Shown here piece by piece: positions 50,801 to 62,201 of a stretch of DNA of 64,000 nt. A model generated the notes under the pieces. The model worked only from the letters and a program-made list of their open reading frames with translations, searched no databases and had not been told where the DNA came from. Position numbers and translations under genes: made by a program. The stretch's first letter is position 1, and each line of letters starts with the position of its first letter. Source of the DNA: Paramecium octaurelia (Eukaryota > Ciliophora > Oligohymenophorea > Peniculida > Parameciidae); contig CAJJDP010000071.1 of assembly GCA_905182995.1 (NCBI GenBank), forward strand, positions 296,714-360,713, in the 5' to 3' direction.

Positions 50801-52775
50801 ATTAATCCCTACCTAACCAATTACAACCAAATACAATGTTACTTTACTTAGACCTTAAAGACTACTTCAATAATATCAAGACCTATATCTCATGGAAGAA
50901 TAGCCAAATTATGTGGATTTTGTTTGTACAAACAAGTATTTCGCCGAATGGGAATCTAATCTTTGCAAAACTTCAATAGAAATTGATGCATATTCCTCCT
51001 TACTCATAGCATGTGATTGCTAATATTTTGGTCCCACTACTATTAGCAGTGTATTGGCTGATATATTGGAGGTTGATAAATTTTCCAAATCTTTTTCTTT
51101 AGAGGCTATTGATGCTCTTAATTAATTTCCATTTCATCGTTCAGTAATTTTCTATTGCTTAGTAATTTTTACTATCATTCTGATCGTCTTGTTGCCTTAT
51201 GGAATAAAAAAGGATTAGATTGATAAGGAAAGAGCCATGCCTCAACATATGATTGAATCAGAATATATAAGAAAGATGTTTGAGGATCGCTAGAAGGAAT
51301 TGCAAAAAGAAACGGAAAAAATATAGGAAGAAAGACACAAGGAATGGAAAGAATTCTATGAAAAATAAAATCTAATTCAAATTGTTATTGAAGACAAAGA
51401 ACAAAAGCAATAATCTTTGGATAAGGATGAATAAATATAGGAAGTTATTATTTCCCCAGACATAGACCCAGATGAAATGATAGATTAGCAATAATTAGAA
51501 TAAAGTGACAATAGTAATAATATCAATTTGGACATAAGTCAAGACAGTGATGAGGAGTTTTAATTAGAGGAATATCCGCCAATCAATATTTCCAAAACGA
51601 AAAAGAAAATGACAGCTCCTTCCCCTTATGCTAAATTCTTTTAATTAAAAAGTGCATTTTCCTTGAACAATACAATTGTCAATAGACTATATTTGCATAG
51701 TTCATTATATGAAGAGAGCCTGTAAAATCAATAAAACTAAAATTAAAAGAACCTCATTCATGAAAGACATAGTTCAAGAATTTAATCAGATTAATTTTCA
51801 GTCAGAAATTCTGAAAATACCTAGTAGATTATACTAAAAAAGAGTTCCACCAATTAATCTAAAAATTATAATAACTCTGTTAACAGCTAAGCTAAAATAA
51901 ATGATTATCCCCCCTTATCACCAAATTCAGTTAGTCCAATCGTGGGACTTTATGATTCTAACTAAATTCTCTAACCAAATCAATTGGGTTAATCTGGATC
52001 ACAATTAGAGTCTCATGTACACAGTAACAGTACTAAAACTGCTAAATATTAAATTCCTTTTAGAAAATCTCAAGAACATATTTTATTTTTAGACCATGAA
52101 TTTTATGAAGAGGATAACCTGTCAATAGAGGAAAAAGAAAAAGTTATTTAGATTTGGTATTTAGAAAAAAAAAGAAATAAATTATTGGAAGAAGGGTTCA
52201 AACTTAGATTTACATTAAAGAATCTATTCTTGTTCTTAAGTTTGTTCCAATCCCTTCTAAGCATTATTGCAATCTTTGATAAAAAATTACCTCGGCCAAT
52301 TAGGTTTTGTTTAATTTACATGTCCATCTTAACTGCGTGCTATATCAATATATTCTTTGAAGTCGAATTGAATCCAGCAACAACCATTGCTTATAGCATT
52401 CTTTCATCTATTTTATCAATGTTAGAATTAATAATCCTCACAATTATGATGCCTCATTAATACATAATAATCAGAATTATTGGTTGGCTAGGCTTTTTAA
52501 CATTAACAGGGCTATTTAGTTATTTAATAATTGTATCTATGGCATTTGAAGCCTAAGAATCTGAGGGTGATGTATCAAGATCTAATTAATGGGGAATCAA
52601 TTTCATTATAAGTTTCATTACAATGAATTTTATTACAGACCCGGTTTAATTGATTGCGTGTTTCAAAATAATTTAATGGAGTTTCAATAACGCTTCCCCT
52701 TAGTTACAATAATTATTTATTATGCTCTGCATGAGTAAACATTTTAATATTTACTTTGATTTCATAGATTATTGA
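41865..52775 (+). CDS. Giant furin-like Cys-rich / REJ-like membrane protein
   Basis: One uninterrupted 10.9-kb frame (3 x 3637), 3636 residues. A signal peptide (MNYILIFLLIGFASC) is followed by about 2000 residues of tandem furin-like cysteine repeats of the type C-x2-C...C-x2-C-x-GY (for example CLTCKSEYILLNNGCYAYCP). Then about 1000 residues are beta-rich and resemble the REJ region of polycystin-type proteins. A membrane span near residue 3090 (SVIFYCLVIFTIILIVLLPY) leads to a Gln/Glu-rich cytosolic part, and a C-terminal set of spans (NLFLFLSLFQSLLSIIAIF, TIAYSILSSILSMLELIILT) closes the protein. I infer a surface receptor, adhesion or mechanosensing protein. REJ assignment is by pattern only. 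Confidence 0.85.
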
Positions 52776-53093
52776 ATTGTATGTAAATTTATATTATACA
52801 TATTTATTGTAATTAGTCTTTACTTAAAATATTTAATTATAAATATTAATAAATATATAAATTATGGATATTGATAGATAATGTAATCAATAAAAAATAG
52901 GATTTCTAGTTGCAAAATAATAATTGTTGTCCAAAGGATTAGATCAAATATGGTTTATGAATTATAAATTTTTAATAGAATTGAAATAAATGTTAATTAT
53001 AATAGATATTCTACTATACAACGAATTAATTAAAACAATACTAATATTAAGCAAAGAGTGCAAATTAATTATATTATATAAAACTCATGCATT
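52776..53093. other. AT-rich spacer
   Basis: No gene or repeat seen. It is very AT-rich, between the giant receptor gene and the broken membrane-protein gene. Confidence 0.5.
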
Positions 53094-54314
53094 ATGAGTT
53101 TTTTAGGAGTAATGAGGATGACCAAAACTTTTGTCATAAGGGACCTAAACTAATTGGAAGATTCAATTTTACATCCTATCATAGTTCCATTTAATCAGCA
53201 AAGATACCTTAACTTTAAAATCAACCAAGAAGAGTTTAATACTAAAATGGCTCATTTCTATTAAAAGGCTTTAGTTATGATGGAATTTCAGATGCATTTA
53301 TAAAAAAGAATTTCATTTATTGTAAATTTATCGTCAAATATCACTATAAACATTTAGATGTTATGTAGGAATATGCTAGTACCCTTGAATTAAATTAAAC
53401 TAATCAACTAATAATTTAGATGTATAATAATTTTAGCACTTATAAGGTTTAATTGAATAAAGGTTGGCTGAATAACAATATTTATGGAAAAAGTTTAATT
53501 TAATTTTAGAAGAATTTAATTACATCTCTCTTCTTAATTATAATTCTCATAATTATTTATATATTTTTCCTTTCCATAACAATTCTTTGTGCTCTCACTA
53601 TAAATAAATTTGAATTAAAAATTTCATTAAATAATTGCAATTCTAAGATGAGATGATACTTACAAACTTTGGAATTGGTTTAGGAAAGAAAAAAATCTCC
53701 TCGAGTAAAGGAACTTAAATCCCCGCAAAAACAACTAAATATTCTTTTGCATATGTAATAATCATATTTAGTCATCATTAGAAATACTCAAAAATTCTTA
53801 ACTCATAATTTATTTTAATTTCAATATCGTTGAAAGTCATAAGAAATAGAACCTAATTTTGTTCATTAATACCATATGGTATATCTTTAAAGAAAATAAA
53901 ATAATAATAGAAAAAGGATTCATCAATGAAATTACATTGGAAGACCTTTATATACAAATAGACTTTGTATTTGCAAATATATATAGCATAGATTGTAAAC
54001 TAGTTGAATCAAGCAAAGATAAATAGTATTCTCAATCAAAAAGCGTTAAAATTAACAGGATAATTTACAACTCTTTCAATGCACAATTACTATTATGTAT
54101 TGCTTTTAATGAAGATGTCCAAAGCTAAATGATATTTGCAATAATTGTAATATATATTTTGATTATAATTGCATTGAATTTTGTCTAATAGCACTAATGT
54201 TTAATTATTCGACAATTTTCACAAATTATTTGTATGTTCTGTAATAATTGTGTGGCATTATTAATCATCTAAAAATTGAACTTTAATCAACATGCACCCA
54301 ACTTTAAAACATGA
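53094..54314 (+). pseudogene. Broken membrane-protein gene
   Basis: Assuming a 32-nt intron at about 53109-53140, a 176-residue frame runs to TGA 53654-53656. It contains PKLIGRFNFTSYHSSIQSAK, KGFSYDGISDAF, and a membrane span (LITSLFLIIILIIIYIFFLS). Beyond the TGA the same frame continues as protein-like sequence (LELVQERKKSPRVKELKSPQ). It then shifts into another frame with FINEITLEDLYIQIDFVFAN and a second span (MIFAIIVIYILIIIALNFV). An internal TGA plus one shift suggests a pseudogene of a two-span protein. Two separate small genes are the alternative. Family unknown. Confidence 0.45.
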
Positions 54315-54359
54315 TATTTTTATGATTGTGTATATTATATAATTATCATTCAGATTGTT

Positions 54360-54630
54360 TCAATGTTATTCTCTGAGTTCATTTATTTGTGATCTAATCT
54401 TCAATAAAGTTGATTCACAATATTATCTAACTTGCTCACCATGATTGTGTGAATGAGGTTCATTATATTCTCCCTATTGAGGATATTATTATTATTCTCA
54501 CATAATTAAATTGTATATCGCTATTATAATAGCTGATAATTCCTATTCCAAAATATCCAATGATTACACCTCCAACCATGTGGGGCTAGCTTACTACACC
54601 CCTCTTGATGAATCTCCATAATTAATACAT
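54360..54630 (-). CDS. Small single-span protein, unknown
   Basis: 80 residues with one 28-nt intron (GTGA donor) at 54474-54501; spliced length is 3 x 81. The N-terminus is basic (MYQLWRFIKRGVVSQ), followed by one hydrophobic span (MVGGVIIGYFGIGIISYY). A His/Glu-rich loop (NEPHSHNHGEQ) and a charged helix (LLKIRSQINELREQ) complete it. The layout is typical of small mitochondrial inner-membrane subunits, but no family was recognised. Confidence 0.65.
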
Positions 54631-54809
54631 ATTTTTTTATAAAAATAATAATAATATATATATACAATAGTAATTAAGTATTTTTAATCTAAGTCTTTCA
54701 ATGATTATGCAATGTTAGAATTGGCATTTCCATTATGAATAACACTCTCATCCAAGTTGATTCCGATTTTTGAAGAGAATCATTCGGTTGAACCAATTAG
54801 AATATTTAA

Positions 54810-54911
54810 ATATAAGATAAAAATGATTTCGTTTGTTTAATTTAGAACGAGCTCAGCTTCCGGAATAGGAGCCTCGCCCGCAACCTATTAAATAGGTTTA
54901 AACTTGGATAG
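54810..54911 (-). ncRNA. Putative Pol III small RNA, copy 2 (inverted)
   Basis: The reverse complement matches 39999-40100 over 102 nt with one difference. Read on the minus strand it contains the same hairpins and the same T5 run near its end. The flanking sequence is unrelated to copy 1, so the duplicated unit ends at the putative RNA boundaries. That fits a small-RNA gene rather than a piece of a larger segmental duplication. Confidence 0.55.
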
Positions 54912-55189
54912 GTTTGGTAACAATAGTGAATCTTACGACTGAAATTAATTTTACAAAAAAAATTTCTTAAATATTAAACAATTAATTTTATTTTTATGGG
55001 TTTTAATTTATATTACAAATTTTCTATAATTATTACTGAAAATCATCCTGTTTTAGGAATTGTTTTGTAACTTGAAAGCTGCTGTCATTGGAATTTTTAA
55101 GAAAAACTATAAAAGGGAAATAATGTTCAAATAATTATTTATGTTTTAGTATTTAAATAATATTACAAATAGTTAAATTGGAATAATAT

Positions 55190-56493
55190 TCATCTACGTA
55201 ATATTTTCCATATAGTTTCTCTTTATGATGGAGGTGTCATTTTTAAGGTGATATGAGCCTTTCTTGCTTGTGCAATCAACTACAAAAACGAGGGATTGTA
55301 CTCCATGCACAATTAATTATAGTTTACTGCTGTTGTTGACCAGGGATCAGCCTTCTTATCTAAAATGTACTTCACAATTTTTGGATTTCCACCTATGATA
55401 GCAAAATATAGTGTTGGTCTTCCGATGATATCTTGAAATTCAATATCTGCCCCATTTTCAACTAATAGTTTAACAATCTCAAAATGTCCTCTCTTACAAG
55501 CCCAATGTAAAGCCGTCATGTAAATCTATAAGTGTTTTCAATCACGCTTACATAATCGAAATCGTAAACCAAATATTTGTTATCTTTAATAAACTCTTTG
55601 ACTTCCCATTCCTTTCCTTACTTTGCAGCTTAAATAAATTCATAAGAATGCTCCTTTTAGAATGGTTTTTGACTTATGACTTGATCACTGAATGCCTAAT
55701 AAATATCCAAATTTAATCTACTGATATATTAGAGAGTTTTTTTTAACTCATGTTATATTTTTTTGAAATCAATTTTTCTTCGCATAATGTCCTACGTTAT
55801 CGTTACGATTCGGTCTGAATTATAAAATTCCAACATCTCATCAAAGACTCCCATGTCTTGAACTTCCATTTCTTTTTTAGGTTTCTTTGTTTCAGTATTA
55901 ATTTGCTGCGTTACTAAATTAACTTAGCATTCCCTTTCTGTAAAGCATCCGGTTTATTAAAAGGTTTCTTGGGACACATTTTTGCTTTTCAATCTTAACC
56001 TTAATAACTAAGGCCTGGGCTTACTTTGTTATTACAAAGATGATTGAGGAATTTCGACAGCCTTCTTTTTTGGTTTGATGTGAGTTTTGCTATTACTCCT
56101 TGAATGAAAATTTTTGTAATCAATTGCTTGTGAATTTTAAGTTCCTTTAAACAATTTGCTTATTTTTATTTTTTCATTTGTACAATATGATTTCACCCAT
56201 AATGACCCATCCCTTTCCCTTTCAACATTTCTAAACTCCCTGCAAGTCTATTTGATTTATCTAAATATTTCCCTTTTTAGTTCTTAGGGTTTTTAAATTA
56301 GCTCAAGCTTTTTCATTTCCTCCTTAAAATCCATTTGTTTTGAAGGCTAACTTAATATATCTGAAACAGCTCTGGATTTTCTAATTTTTTATTCCGAAGC
56401 TGCTCTGTTGAAGACAAGTTGCTAGCTTAATTTATACACTTTCAATGTGGGTCTTTCATAGTCGAACTCATATACTTTTGGAGTAAATTGCAT
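55190..56493 (-). CDS. Ankyrin-repeat protein
   Basis: 425 residues with one 26-nt intron at 55526-55551; spliced length is 3 x 426. The first 300 residues are basic and helical without known motifs. From about residue 285 there are ankyrin-type helices (SYEFIQAAKQGKEWEVKEFI), then clear repeats: MTALHWACKRGHFEIVKLLV, ENGADIEFQDIIGRPTLYFA, and IIGGNPKIVKYILDKKADPW. Ankyrin repeats bind protein partners. The partner is unknown. It lies downstream of the second putative ncRNA. Confidence 0.88.
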
Positions 56494-57221
56494 TATTAAT
56501 TTTTACAAAAATTCAATTATAGACAATTATTCTTATTCATAGAGATATTTAATTTTTATTGCTTATTTGAATCACACATATGATTAATATGTAAATCACA
56601 TCAGTTTTTATCTAAATCTATTTAAAATACATTTATATTAATGAATTGCGATATACCATGATTAAATCTTAAAAAAGTAAACTATTCAAGCTTAAAATAT
56701 AAAGATTTAGTTTAAATAGTTTAAATCCATTTATATTCAAATACACAGTAGGAATAGCTTAAGATTCTTATGAATTAAGACTTTGTAATTGTTATTGTTT
56801 TTGGTTTAATTATATTATAAGATATAGGATTTGAACTTTTTAAAATAAAATAAATTCATGTAAGTTTTGCAATTTTTATGTGCATAAAAAAGTATGAAAT
56901 GATTTATTGATATTTTATTTGATTTTATAGCATTATACTTTAAGTTAATTTATTACGCAAATTCCATAAAGTCTTTCTAATTCCAGGTTTTCTATTGCGC
57001 TCATGATGGCATGTTGCCATAACTGATAGACTATGGATCATCTTATTTGTTTATACAGAAATGAGTTGGTAAATTGGTGTTTATCAAGATTTTTGCTTAA
57101 ATTTACTTGAGTTTTAGTATTGCATAAATTTATTGAAGAATCTCTAAATTATTATAAGTAGTCGTATATTGAAGTAGTTTACGTATTGAATATGATAATA
57201 TATAAAATAACAATAATGAAT
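56494..57221. other. Long AT-rich region, no confident gene
   Basis: 728 bp. A minus-strand frame starting MSAIENLELERLYGI near 57010 is open for a long way. With TGA as the only stop this is expected in AT-rich DNA, and its continuation is low-complexity. No repeat or RNA signal is visible. Confidence 0.4.
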
Positions 57222-57721
57222 TCATAATAATTGTTCAACTAGATATTCAACAAACATGCGAGCATTTGAAAGTAATTTTGTATGGGAGATAATTTGTGTT
57301 ATTAAGTTGCTTTTTTCTTCATCGAGCTGATCACTTATTATTTTTTATTATTCACACAAATTTTCATATGAATCCTATTGAACACTTAAATGTTTGTAGT
57401 TTCTAAATATAAATTAAACAAATACTATCCCAAGACTTCCCACCTATATCGAAGATATTTGTAGTATCTGTTCTTTACCATGGCCAAAGTTTTTCCTGGA
57501 AAGTGTTTATGAATTTTTTAAAACTTAGGTCCGACATTTAGAACTAACTGTAGAATTTGCTTATCTTCCTCTGATGTGAATTTTTAACCTAATTTCTTGG
57601 TGTTAGAAGCATCAGAACTCCTCCTTTTTTTCCTGTGATAGTCATATTTGTTTTTTTTTTTAATTTTCTTAGGCTAGTCATTATTATTTATTTATGGATC
57701 CTCTAATAAATGACAATGCAT
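57222..57721 (-). CDS. SANT/Myb-like DNA-binding protein
   Basis: 158 residues with one 23-nt intron at 57403-57425; spliced length is 3 x 159. A Lys/Arg-rich N-terminus (KKIKKKNKYDYHRKKRRSS) precedes one SANT/Myb repeat near residues 45-95: KFTSEEDKQILQLVLNVGPK, FQKIHKHFPGKTLAMVKNRY, YKYLRYRWE. A coiled coil follows (ENLCEQQKIISDQLDEEKSN). The spacing and the terminal VKNRYYKYLR fit TFIIIB/Myb-type DNA-binding repeats. Probably a transcription or chromatin factor. A single repeat may need dimerisation through the coiled coil. Its ATG is 37 bp after the HECT gene stop codon. Confidence 0.85.
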
Positions 57722-57758
57722 AATTTAAATTATTAATTATATAATATTGAATTAAATA

Positions 57759-59468
57759 TCATTCCATTCCAAATTATCCATCCATATCGGCCTGTATTAC
57801 TGCTTTCAAATAGGATTCGATCTCTTCTCTAGTTTCATACATTGGTAGTTCTAATCTATTAAAACAAGTATGTGCTTTTGGGTAAGGATTAGCCTTTGTA
57901 TATGGTACACTTTCTATACAAAACTTAGAACAGTTTCCCCTATTGCTCTCTAGTTTTCTGAATCCCTCTACCGGAGTTCGAGTTGATCCAGTACAAAATT
58001 ATAAAAATTTGGCAAGATTAAATTAATCAAGTTACTCCAATATTTCCCAAAACCATTATATTGTTTAGTGAGTTCTGTAGTAAGCTCCCTTATAATCAGT
58101 ATTATCTTTCCAGTCATTGATATCAATGAAAGGAGTTCCATATAGGATCATTTCCAATTCCAAAGGTTCAAGTAAGCTAAGAAGTTATTTTGGAATTATC
58201 TAAACATTAATCACTAATTTAATACACTATATAAAGTTGATAAAAAAGCAGTCAAAAACGGCTTAACTGATATATATGTATAATATTCAATGCTAAATTT
58301 TCTTATATAATTACCACAGATTAACGTATTCTTAACAATTATCCATGTCCAACTAAAGTGTTTATCCCCCCTTTTTCAATTCGTAATAATCTCCTTTACT
58401 TTTTCTGTAAATTACAAAAAACTCAGAGATATCATCTGCTTCAAACTTATTATTTACTAAAAAATCCCAAGATTAATATAACTAAAATCGTTAATATTTA
58501 ATACTTAACGATCATAATAATAAATATCCTCCAAAAATATAGGCTAACCAATTATGTGTTTGATGATTGATCTATCAAAATAGATATTTAGAGGAATCCT
58601 TTCGAAAATGCATTTACCTACAACAATTCCTAATAATTTAAAACAATCTATAATATGTTCATCAGTATCTGCTTCACAATTGATTTTATAAGACACATCC
58701 TCGCAATCAGCTAATTAAAACATACCTGATTCTGGGTGTATAATTTCTTTCATTATTAAATTGGCCCATTCTCTTAATAAACCACCAGCATCCAATACTT
58801 TATCACCGTCTATATGAACCTTGACCTCCTTGTGCCAATTAATCTCTTTGTACATATTCAAAGTAGTCATTAAGAAACTCTCTTTGTTTACAGACAATGT
58901 TTCAGCTCCTTATTACCATGGTATTCTTTTTTTCTCCAATTGCAATCGAAACCATGTTTGTTTGATTGGAAATTCAGAATTTTTGATCTGAACCCAAGGC
59001 AAGGCTAGCATTTCAGAAACATTGGCTGCTGGCATAGGAGGGGATAACTGAGTTAAAATATTGTTTGACTTACTTTCTTGTTCCATTTGTATTTGATCTT
59101 GGAGCCAGGTAATAATTCTTTGCACCAATAATATTTTTATTTTCTATTTTGAAAATCATCCTATATATAATGAGGCTTAAAATTATAATAATAATCTTAG
59201 TACGGTGGTTCTTGGATTTGGATTTGGATTAGGAATATGATGATGGTTCGGTTCTATAACTACATCTCCAACTTACAAATTTCGAGGTTAAAGAGGTTGA
59301 TTTTAAATTGGTCTAACTCTGCAATTCGTAACATGTTATTAATACTTTTTTTTACAATAATATTCTTACCAGAAGAACACTTGATTGTGCTTAAAATACT
59401 AAATGGCATTTTGGACATTATTGATTTTATTATAACTAGGGTTAGTTTCTTTTTAAGCAATTTCCCAT
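57759..59468 (-). CDS. HECT-domain E3 ubiquitin ligase
   Basis: About 528 residues. It starts MGNCLKR (possible myristoylation), then a C2HC finger (QCPKCHLVF...HVTNC). The HECT domain begins near residue 165: VHIDGDKVLDAGGLLREWAN, LLGIVVGKCIFERIPLNIYF, DFLVNNKF, LQFCTGSTRTPVEGFRKLES, and the catalytic cysteine in KAHTCFNRLELPMY near the C-terminus. Introns: 59345-59369 (AAG), 59176-59203 (AAG), 58482-58504, 58293-58314 and 58200-58225. The N-terminal and HECT parts are out of frame by one base near the CC at 59125-59126; one more base would read KYYWVQRIITWLQDQ. Either an indel, an unseen intron, or a later start is involved. Confidence 0.85.
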
Positions 59469-59734
59469 ATGAACTTATTAATTTTTATATAATATAATAA
59501 TCAATTCTAATTCTATCTTATTTCCTTAATTTTCAATCCATTTAACTCAATAACTCAGTTACTTAATCAGATCTTTCTTTATTTTCCCATTAAGCCATTA
59601 TCAATTATTTCACTCAATCAAATCTGCTGATTTATCTATTTAAATTAAAAATAAATTAATTTATTCACAATATATTATTCCAAATACCCAAAAGTATCAT
59701 AATTTTTTTATTAATTAATTATTAATAGAATTCA

Positions 59735-60909
59735 ATGAGCTATAACAAGAGCGCTATTTCAGGTACCGCATCAAGATAGGCAGACAAAAAACCCTCCAAT
59801 GCACAAATTAATTAAGTTTCAACACAAGGTATATAAGCTTCACCAGCTATTGGAAACAAAAAAGTAAATAATAAATTTATTTTAAGGGAGTACTAGAATA
59901 ATAACAACCCTAAAAAGCTTAGGTATAAGCTGGAGAAAATTTTTAATAGATTGTTACACAAGAAGTATTAGACAAGATCTAAGTTGAATTAAGCAAAATC
60001 AATAAATTAGAAGAATTATACAATTCATTAAAATAAGAGAATTAAGAAATAAAATAATACATAAAATTATAAGATCAGAGAATACAAGAATAAGATATGA
60101 AGATTCAGGATTAATAAATGAAATTAAAAACTTAAGAAGAGAAATTACAAAATTAAGAGGAGAAAATACAAATTTAAGAAGAGAAAATACAAAGCCAAGC
60201 ATAAAATTAACAATATTCTGGAATTTTAGAACATATTAATACATTTATTTCCAACAATAAACATGCTCATGATATTTGGAAAAAGGCATAAGAGAATATA
60301 TAAAAAAAGTAAGAATATCTAGAAAATGAGACTAAATAAATTGAAGGAAAAGTATCAGAATATTTAAACAATTTAACTTAAGCAGTGAATGAGCATTTCA
60401 ACAATATCTCTAAATAAGTAAAGGATGAGCTTAAAAGCTATTCAGAATAAGTAGGTTAAACGCGATAGTTGGCAAATTAAAACCTAAACAACTTATCTAT
60501 GCATGAACAGACATTAAATTAATTCTGTTAAAAAATTCAGAATTACTTTGGAAATTAGGGTCCTCAGATGTAAAATTAGATAGATAATAAATATTAATCT
60601 TTCGACCAAAAATAATATTAACCAGTGGATTAAGAATTTTATTACTCATAATATAATTAATAATAATAGGATTAATAGTAATATCAATAATATTAATAAT
60701 AATTCTAACCATCAATTGAATAATAATCATATTCACAGTAGACTAGCTTTATCAACCCTCAATATTAATAATAAAATAACTATAGTGCGCCTTCATAAAA
60801 TGATTAGAATGCTCCAACTCAACTGACATAAAATCATTAGGAACAACCAAGCAATACACAAGGAAAATCAAAAATTAGATTGATATCTTAAACTTCGCCA
60901 CCATAATGA
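59735..60909 (+). CDS. Gln-rich coiled-coil protein
   Basis: 383 residues with one 23-nt intron (ends AAG) at 59864-59886; spliced length is 3 x 384. After a Ser/Ala-rich start comes a long coiled coil built on a short repeat (KLKTQEEKLQNQEEKIQIQE). A second helical part follows (WKKAQENIQKKQEYLENE). The C-terminal third is Gln/Asn/Tyr-rich and prion-like. Most Gln codons are TAA. It looks like a structural or assembly-forming protein. No family is assigned. Confidence 0.75.
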
Positions 60910-61012
60910 TTCAATATTTTTTAAGATACCATATAAATATTTGCAATTTAATTTTCTGCTATTTCCCTTATAATTAATAATTTATAATTGTTTTAATAGA
61001 GTTTCGACAAAA

Positions 61013-62131
61013 ATGTAGTAGTATAATTGGTAGTAGCACCTAAAATAACAAGAAAGGCAATTCACGAATAATTAGTTTGAATTTCATAATGTGAAAGACT
61101 TATAGATGAATATGAGCGAAAAAAGAACATCAAAGTAAAATTTTTAATGTATATTTGACAATATAATTATTCTATTGAAGGAACTTAAAAATAGATAATA
61201 GAAAATCTAATCCTATGTTTAAGATGAAATAATTGATATGAATTAGAAATTAGATAATGCTTCAAAATAACTATTATCAGCTATTGAACAATTTCAATAA
61301 GGTGAAAAAGAAGAAAATCATTTAATGTCCACCTTAAATTCTTCAAAATAAAATTTTTTCAAGTAATAATCATAAAACCCGACAAACAACAAAGAGATAG
61401 TACAAATTAAATTATAATAATAAGATTCTAATCCAACATCCTCAAACTCATTTAAATTGATAGCAAGCAAAAATGTAACCCAAAATTTATAAATAAAACC
61501 ACCATCCCAAAATTTAATGAAGTCAAATCTAATGCAAGTATATCAAAATACTTAGTATGGAAATTAGTTTGAGCAAACAAAAAACATGAATAAGCAGGCA
61601 CAAAATCCAATTAGCGAAAAAACCTAAGACTAAAGTGCCAATGTATGGGTTCCTCGTACGTTTATGAGTTCAGAGAAAGCTAAAAATACAACAAATTTGG
61701 ATAAAATCATTATCACAGAAGAAAATTTAGATAATTCGCTTCTTAAAACTTAAAATGCTAATTAGTCTAGTTGCTTATATTGCAGCGGCGCTTGTTATTC
61801 TGAATTTATATCAACTCCTTGTTATCATAATTATCATGATCAGTGCTTAAGAGAATATTATAAATTATTATTACAAACATATAATTAGAATAAGAAATTA
61901 GTTTGTATATGTAATATGAAAATGCCGTAACTATTTATTAGTCGGAGTTTAAAAATTAATTTGAATAGCTTACTCGAAATATAAATAGAGATAATAAGGG
62001 GGAAAATAACAAATTAAATAGATTGGTGTGTAAAATGTAAGTTTTTCTGGATAAGAAGATATAGTGACACTTATACTAAGCAATGTAGGATGTGTGATTA
62101 AAATGGGGTCATCCTCATAAAGTCTAAATGA
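61013..62131 (+). CDS. RING-type zinc-finger protein, paralogue of the 38.8-39.6 kb gene
   Basis: 372 residues, intronless (3 x 373). The N-terminal 240 residues are polar with a coiled coil (IDMNQKLDNASKQLLSAIEQ). The C-terminal RING has CLYCSGACYSEF, PCYHNYHDQCLREY, and LVCICNMKMPQLF. A trailing cysteine ribbon follows (WCVKCKFFWIRRY and KQCRMCDQNG). The same RING-then-CxxCxFFW-then-CxxC layout occurs in the gene at 38783-39622. I infer an E3 ligase. Confidence 0.8.
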
Positions 62132-62201
62132 AATATCATATTATTAATAGTACCAAAATAATAGACTTTAATCAAATTTTGATAACAATTAATTAATTAT
62201 A

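Noticed and set aside
59237..59497. Plus-strand hydrophobic frame of about 86 codons
   Set aside because: It is antisense to the 5' exons of the HECT gene.
60600..60780. AT-rich microsatellite of TAA/AAT units
   Set aside because: It is the Gln/Asn-rich C-terminal coding region of the coiled-coil gene (TAA encodes Gln), in frame with the rest.
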